The notes under the pieces: generated by a model
What the model was told of the DNA's origin: nothing
The model's input: the letters and a program-made list of their open reading frames with translations, nothing else
Databases searched by the model: none
Assembly: GCA_964619485.1 (NCBI GenBank)
Contig: CAZUCI010000084.1
Location: 1-8,549 of the forward strand
Source: UBA2882 sp964619485
GTDB taxonomy: Bacteria > Bacillota > Clostridia > Lachnospirales > Lachnospiraceae
Length of the DNA: 8,549 nt
Direction of reading: 5' to 3'
Translations under genes and position numbers: made by a program
Shown here: one piece after another, positions 6,025 through 8,549 of the stretch
How positions within the stretch are numbered: position 1 is the first letter of the stretch
How the letters are laid out: the number at the start of each line of letters is the position of its first letter

Positions 6025-6845
6025 GCAAAATCCTCCTTCAGCCGAACCGCTATTTCTTCAAACGTTTTCCGATAGATTTTGCTTTCGCCAAGCATCAGCC
6101 CTTTTGAATACAACATAGCAGCTTCCTTGCTATAGGGAATGACTCCAAAAAGCAGAATGCCTTCTTTTTTGCAATATTTTTTTATCATATTGTCTAATCC
6201 ATCATCCTTATTGATAATAATTCCATAAGGAATGCCATACATTTTCACAAGAGAAACAGCCATCTTAAGATCACGTAGTCCAAACTCTGATGGTTCTGTA
6301 ACTAAAATTGCAGCATCTGCCACCTTAAGTGAATTTACCACATTGCAGGAAGTACCTGGAGGGCAGTCAATTAGATGGTCGTGCTGGGAAACTCCTCTTA
6401 GCAGCTCACGAATGACAGGAACTGCCATTGGCTCTCCAACATTCAAAACGCCTCGATGACAAGCAATATCCGCTGCCATACCATGCTCTAGAATTCCAAC
6501 AGAACGATTTTCATAGGTGAGTGCTTTGGGCTTACACACTAATTTACATGCTCCGCAGGCATGGCATAGCTTCTCAAAAACTACAATATTCTTTCCTGCT
6601 TCTGCAAGTGCATGATATTGACAGACCTTAGCACAGACTCCACAAGCATTACAGACTCCCTGGTCTATGACTGGATATTCTACGAAGACATCCTCCTTTT
6701 CTGTAATCAATGGATTCATAAATATAAAACCATTTGGTTCTTCCACATCACAGTCCACGTAGCTGATTCCCATAGTCTTTGCAAGATTCGTTGAAACGGT
6801 TGTCTTACCTGTTCCACCTTTTCCACTTAGTATTGCTATAATCAT
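6018..6845 (-). CDS. MinD/ParA-type ATPase with inserted 2x[4Fe-4S] ferredoxin domain, sister of the next gene (275 aa)
   Basis: Paralogue of the downstream ATPase. The deviant Walker A is GKGGTGKT (8-15), with VDCDVEEPN (30-38) after it. Ferredoxin cysteines are 65/68/71/75 (CNACGVCAKVC) and 94/97/100/104 (CHACGACKLVC). Here the last cysteine is followed by Lys-Pro (CKPKA) instead of the usual Cys-Pro. Switch II is LIDCPPGTSCNV (158-169), bearing two cysteines, Cys161 and Cys167, while the sister keeps only the second (DGSPGIGC). The two proteins differ throughout, so this is an old duplication with separate roles, probably a heterodimer. The start at 6845 has AAGGAG six bases upstream and lies 18 bases after the first NifX-like gene. 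Confidence in the family is high; the exact substrate is unknown. Confidence 0.92.
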   Translation of the reverse strand: MIIAILSGKGGTGKTTVSTNLAKTMGISYVDCDVEEPNGFIFMNPLITEKEDVFVEYPVIDQGVCNACGVCAKVCQYHALAEAGKNIVVFEKLCHACGACKLVCKPKALTYENRSVGILEHGMAADIACHRGVLNVGEPMAVPVIRELLRGVSQHDHLIDCPPGTSCNVVNSLKVADAAILVTEPSEFGLRDLKMAVSLVKMYGIPYGIIINKDDGLDNMIKKYCKKEGILLFGVIPYSKEAAMLYSKGLMLGESKIYRKTFEEIAVRLKEDFAW

Positions 6846-6863
6846 GACAATCTCCTTTTGACC

Positions 6864-7226
6864 TTAATGCATTCCATGGTGAGCTTTTCCCGCAGAACCA
6901 ATTTCTGATAACATATTCTTTTGGAATTGCTCAATTGCCCGAAATACTGGTATTTCTTCACAACTATATGATTTAATACCCGATTTTTCTAACAGCTCAA
7001 ATGCATTAGGACCCAAATTTCCCGTAATAACTATATTTACATTTTCTTCAATCACCTGACTTGCCGCAGCAATTCCGGCTCCACCTTCCGCAGATACTCC
7101 ATTATTTACGATTACCTCATATTGTTTCGTTTCTGTATCAAAAATCTGAAAGTAATCACATCTTCCAAACCTTCTATCCAGCAAAGTTTCTTTGTTCTGA
7201 CCTATTGATGACACTGCAATCTTCAT
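6864..7226 (-). CDS. NifX/NifB-like Nitro_FeMo-Co family protein, first gene of the operon (120 aa)
   Basis: Third PF02579 protein. It begins MKIAVSSIGQNKE and has DRRFGRCDYFQIF (17-29), VITGNLGPNAFELL (66-79) and the closing KAHHGMH tail. Compared with its two paralogues it has RFGRCDYF instead of HFGHCE.F, a glycine/alanine-rich AEGGAGIAAAS loop (46-56), and only histidines, no cysteines, in its tail. It is therefore probably a distinct subfamily with its own role. It leads the five-gene operon that continues with the two ferredoxin-ATPases, and has a regulon-type promoter directly upstream. GAGAGG lies seven bases before the ATG. It is plausibly the client or partner of the ATPases; this is inference from context. 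Confidence 0.9.
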   Translation of the reverse strand: MKIAVSSIGQNKETLLDRRFGRCDYFQIFDTETKQYEVIVNNGVSAEGGAGIAAASQVIEENVNIVITGNLGPNAFELLEKSGIKSYSCEEIPVFRAIEQFQKNMLSEIGSAGKAHHGMH

Positions 7227-7250
7227 ATCATTTACCTCTCTTCTATTTTA

Positions 7251-7310
7251 TTATGGGCATATGCTAATTAAATAATACTACGATAATTAGTTATTGTCAA
7301 ATGCCCATAA
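7251..7310 (-). promoter_or_regulatory. Promoter with two CATATG-type operators, upstream of the NifX/ATPase operon
   Basis: Minus strand: -35 TTGACA (7300-7295), 17-base spacer, -10 TATTAT (7277-7272), a strong promoter. Two 20-base near-palindromes frame it: TTATTGTCAAATGCCCATAA (7291-7310, plus-strand reading), overlapping the -35 box, and TTATGGGCATATGCTAATTA (7251-7270), just past the -10. Centres are 40 bases apart. Occupancy of both would block the polymerase site on either side, which suggests repression. Confidence 0.8.
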
Positions 7311-7329
7311 CTTTTTTCTCTTTTTGCAC

Positions 7330-7364
7330 AAAAAAAGATTGAGGCACCAAACCGTGTCTCAACC
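7330..7364 (-). terminator. Rho-independent terminator after the C_GCAxxG_C_C gene
   Basis: On the minus strand an 11-base stem pairs GGTTGAGACAC (7364-7354) with GTGCCTCAATC (7347-7337), with two G-U pairs and a six-base loop. Seven T residues follow (7336-7330). It lies ten bases after the gene's stop and 20 bases before the next operator, so the C_GCAxxG_C_C gene is a single-gene transcript and the NifX operon starts afresh. Confidence 0.88.
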
Positions 7365-7373
7365 TTTCAAACG

Positions 7374-7868
7374 CTATCTTATTTTATTTTCTTCCATATA
7401 CCGCTCCATAATTTCAGCAGCCACCCCTACAAGTTCTGCACATGGTCTTTTTTTATAATATTCTGCTGTTCGAAGTTCAGGTTCTGGTTTATCTTTTCCA
7501 GCTCCTAAACCTAACAATTCCCTGCATATGATGGATCGATTTTTATCCTCAAATTCTTTCGCAAGATACTGAATTCTTTCATAATGTTCAGTCTTCTTTT
7601 TATGGTCTTTGGGATCGATATAACCATAAACCAATCCAGCTACCATAAACATTCCCGAAACAGCACCACATACTTCCCGAAGTCTTCCCATCCCTGCTCC
7701 AAAAGAGGAACTGATTTTTAAAGCAGTCTCAAAATCCATATCATACTCATCACAGAAAGCTAAAAATACCGACTTTGAACAATTATATCCTTCTTTAAAA
7801 TATGCCATTGCCAACTCTGAATGTGTCTTTTCCTGTTCCATGACTTGATCTATATGTTCTGTTTCCAT
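7374..7868 (-). CDS. C_GCAxxG_C_C family protein (164 aa)
   Basis: A small cytosolic protein of the C_GCAxxG_C_C family (PF09719), known mostly from anaerobes and often linked to redox enzymes; its biochemical function is not established. The family cysteines are all seen: Cys30 in EGYNCSKSV, the central GAGMGRLREVCGAVSG (Cys67), Cys115 in IICRELLG, and Cys143 in RPCAELVG. The stretch about 80-135 is charged and helical. An extra Cys39 is present. The start at 7868 has GAGG nine bases upstream. The gene stands alone between a promoter of the shared operator type and its own terminator. It is therefore predicted to be co-regulated with the NifX, ATPase and Fe-S genes, and its four conserved cysteines would suit cluster or metal binding. 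Confidence 0.92.
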   Translation of the reverse strand: METEHIDQVMEQEKTHSELAMAYFKEGYNCSKSVFLAFCDEYDMDFETALKISSSFGAGMGRLREVCGAVSGMFMVAGLVYGYIDPKDHKKKTEHYERIQYLAKEFEDKNRSIICRELLGLGAGKDKPEPELRTAEYYKKRPCAELVGVAAEIMERYMEENKIR

Positions 7869-7912
7869 GCATTCTTACCTCGTTATATCTGATTTCTTTT
7901 ACACTACATTTT

Positions 7913-7960
7913 GTGCATATGCCCTAAATTCTATTTTAACAAAATATCCACATAAGTCAA
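7913..7960 (-). promoter_or_regulatory. Promoter with paired CATATG operator, upstream of the C_GCAxxG_C_C gene
   Basis: Minus strand: -35 TTGACT (7960-7955), 16-base spacer, -10 TAAAAT (7938-7933). The downstream element is clear: GTGCATATGCCC in plus-strand reading (7913-7924, CATATG at 7916-7921). The upstream element over the -35 is degenerate (TTGACTTATG, centre 7953/7954). The centres are 35 bases apart, as at the other regulon promoters. Confidence 0.68.
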
Positions 7961-8005
7961 ACAAATAACATTATCTTAAATACTTTCCCTGATATACCCT
8001 GTTCT
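7961..8005. other. Short intergenic stretch between promoter and broken gene remnant
   Basis: Together with the promoter region at 7913-7960 this makes the only sizeable stretch without an intact gene (7869-8124). I see no RNA gene, insertion-sequence end or convincing terminator in these 45 bases. The bases from 8006 onward hold the remnant frame described separately. Confidence 0.4.
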
Positions 8006-8167
8006 TTATCTTGATACTAGTAGTACGATAAGGGCAAATAGTAAGATCATACTCACATTTATTAGCGCTATTTTTAGCAAAAACAGCTGTATTATTTTAT
8101 CATCTGTATCGAGATTCAGTTTCTTTAGTACATTGACAATAATGATCGACACAGAAACAAACTCCAC
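8006..8167 (-). pseudogene. Remnant C-terminus of an unidentified membrane protein
   Basis: A 53-codon minus-strand frame (stop TAA at 8008-8006) starts almost exactly where similarity of the broken Mrp gene ends. Translation gives two hydrophobic stretches, VSVSIIIVNVL near its start and a C-terminal segment ending ...MILLFALIVLLVSR, joined by a polar DTDDK linker. In this frame a stop codon (8182-8180) lies just upstream inside the Mrp part, so no full gene exists here. It looks like the tail of another gene joined to Mrp by a deletion or insertion. A GTG at 8167 could in principle start a tiny peptide, but it has no convincing ribosome binding site. I do not recognise the family. Confidence 0.4.
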
Positions 8168-8549
8168 CAGAACTGTTTAACTGTACCAGCAATTATTGGT
8201 CCTCTCCATACAACAGGATCAGTATCGTTTTCTAAAAGTAAATTAACAGACATAATATCAATGCCAGTCTTTGTTTTAACAGGGAATAGGCCAAATTCGC
8301 TACCAGTGGCTTTTCCCCGAATTCCGAATGCCTTTGGAATAGAAGGTCCTGTAATATCTGCATCAAGAATGGCAGTATGATAACCCATTCTATTCATGGT
8401 AACAGCGAGCATCGAAGTAACAAGTGACTTTCCTACTCCTCCTTTCCCACTGACAACACCTATGACTTTTTTGATGCTACTCATCTCATGCAACTTCTCG
8501 GAGAAATCAGTTTTTTGTTCTTTTCTTTCTGCACAGTCCTCTGAACAAC
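8125..8549 (-). pseudogene. Truncated second Mrp/NBP35-family ATPase (runs off the right edge)
   Basis: Paralogue of the complete ATPase at 1862-2731. The frame is open to the window edge, so its true start lies outside; an upstream CSEDC segment shows a Cys-containing N-terminus like the intact copy. It retains Walker A GKGGVGKS, LDADITGPSIP and WRGPIIAGTVKQFW. Similarity then stops at about base 8167, where the intact protein continues with TDVVWEDLDYLFIDMPPGTGD. Thirteen unrelated residues follow before TAA at 8127-8125. Switch II (DMPPGTGD) and the C-terminal CxxC cluster ligands are therefore missing, so it should not work as an Fe-S carrier. The break coincides with the start of an unrelated membrane-protein frame, pointing to a rearrangement and not a simple nonsense mutation. 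Confidence 0.85.

Noticed and set aside
1449..7226. A nitrogen-fixation (nif) cluster
   Set aside because: NifX-like and IscU/NifU-like genes alone do not show it; no nifH, nifD, nifK, nifE, nifN or full nifB is present.
8491..8493. TTG at 8493 as the start of the second Mrp gene
   Set aside because: The frame stays open to the right edge and encodes a Cys-containing N-terminus like that of the intact copy, so the true start lies outside the window.
1..8549. CRISPR array, tRNA/rRNA genes, insertion sequence or attachment site
   Set aside because: I found no regularly spaced direct repeats, no tRNA-like fold, no transposase or integrase frame, and no terminal inverted repeats around the joint near 8167.

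Overview
The window comes from an AT-rich, strictly anaerobic Gram-positive bacterium of the Clostridia, most likely a Lachnospiraceae-type gut organism. The evidence is AT-rich codon use, strong AGGAGG-type ribosome binding sites, and families typical of anaerobes: C_GCAxxG_C_C, DUF134, ferredoxin-fused MinD-type ATPases and NifX-like proteins. No nitrogenase structural gene is present, so the NifX-like proteins should not be read as nitrogen-fixation genes.

Layout. Plus strand, 1-1805: the end of an unidentified gene, a small DUF6132 protein, two adjacent half-size permeases (ArsP_1/COG0701 type), and a NifX-like protein with its own promoter. A strong bidirectional terminator (1806-1863) separates these from a long run of minus-strand genes. 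Read in their own direction (right to left) these are: a truncated Mrp ATPase cut off at a junction near 8166; a C_GCAxxG_C_C protein (7374-7868) with its own promoter and terminator; an operon of NifX-like protein, two overlapping ferredoxin-ATPases, a second NifX-like protein and a metallo-beta-lactamase-fold hydrolase (7226 to 3872); the DUF134 regulator (3284-3760) with its own promoter and terminator; and an IscU/NifU-type scaffold plus a complete Mrp/NBP35 ATPase (3127 to 1862).

How the parts fit. NifX-like small proteins next to paired MinD-type ATPases carrying 4Fe-4S domains and an Mrp ATPase are the core of the 'orange protein' (ORP) clusters known from Desulfovibrio, where the small protein binds a Mo-Cu sulfide cluster. 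Here an IscU-like scaffold and Mrp could supply Fe-S clusters. The two ferredoxin-ATPases could load or remodel a metal or cluster on the NifX-like proteins. The role of the hydrolase and of the permeases is open. This is inference from family and context.

Most notable observation. A near-palindrome built on CATATG with flanking GGG/CCC (consensus roughly TTGRCATATGCCCAA) recurs in four intergenic regions. In each it overlaps the -35 box of a recognisable promoter, and a second copy or half-copy lies about 35-37 bases beyond the -35 box, just past the -10. This predicts one regulon covering the NifX-like gene at 1449, the IscU-Mrp pair, the NifX/ATPase operon and the C_GCAxxG_C_C gene. The cysteine-rich DUF134 protein in the middle of the cluster is the obvious candidate regulator, and its own promoter lacks the motif.
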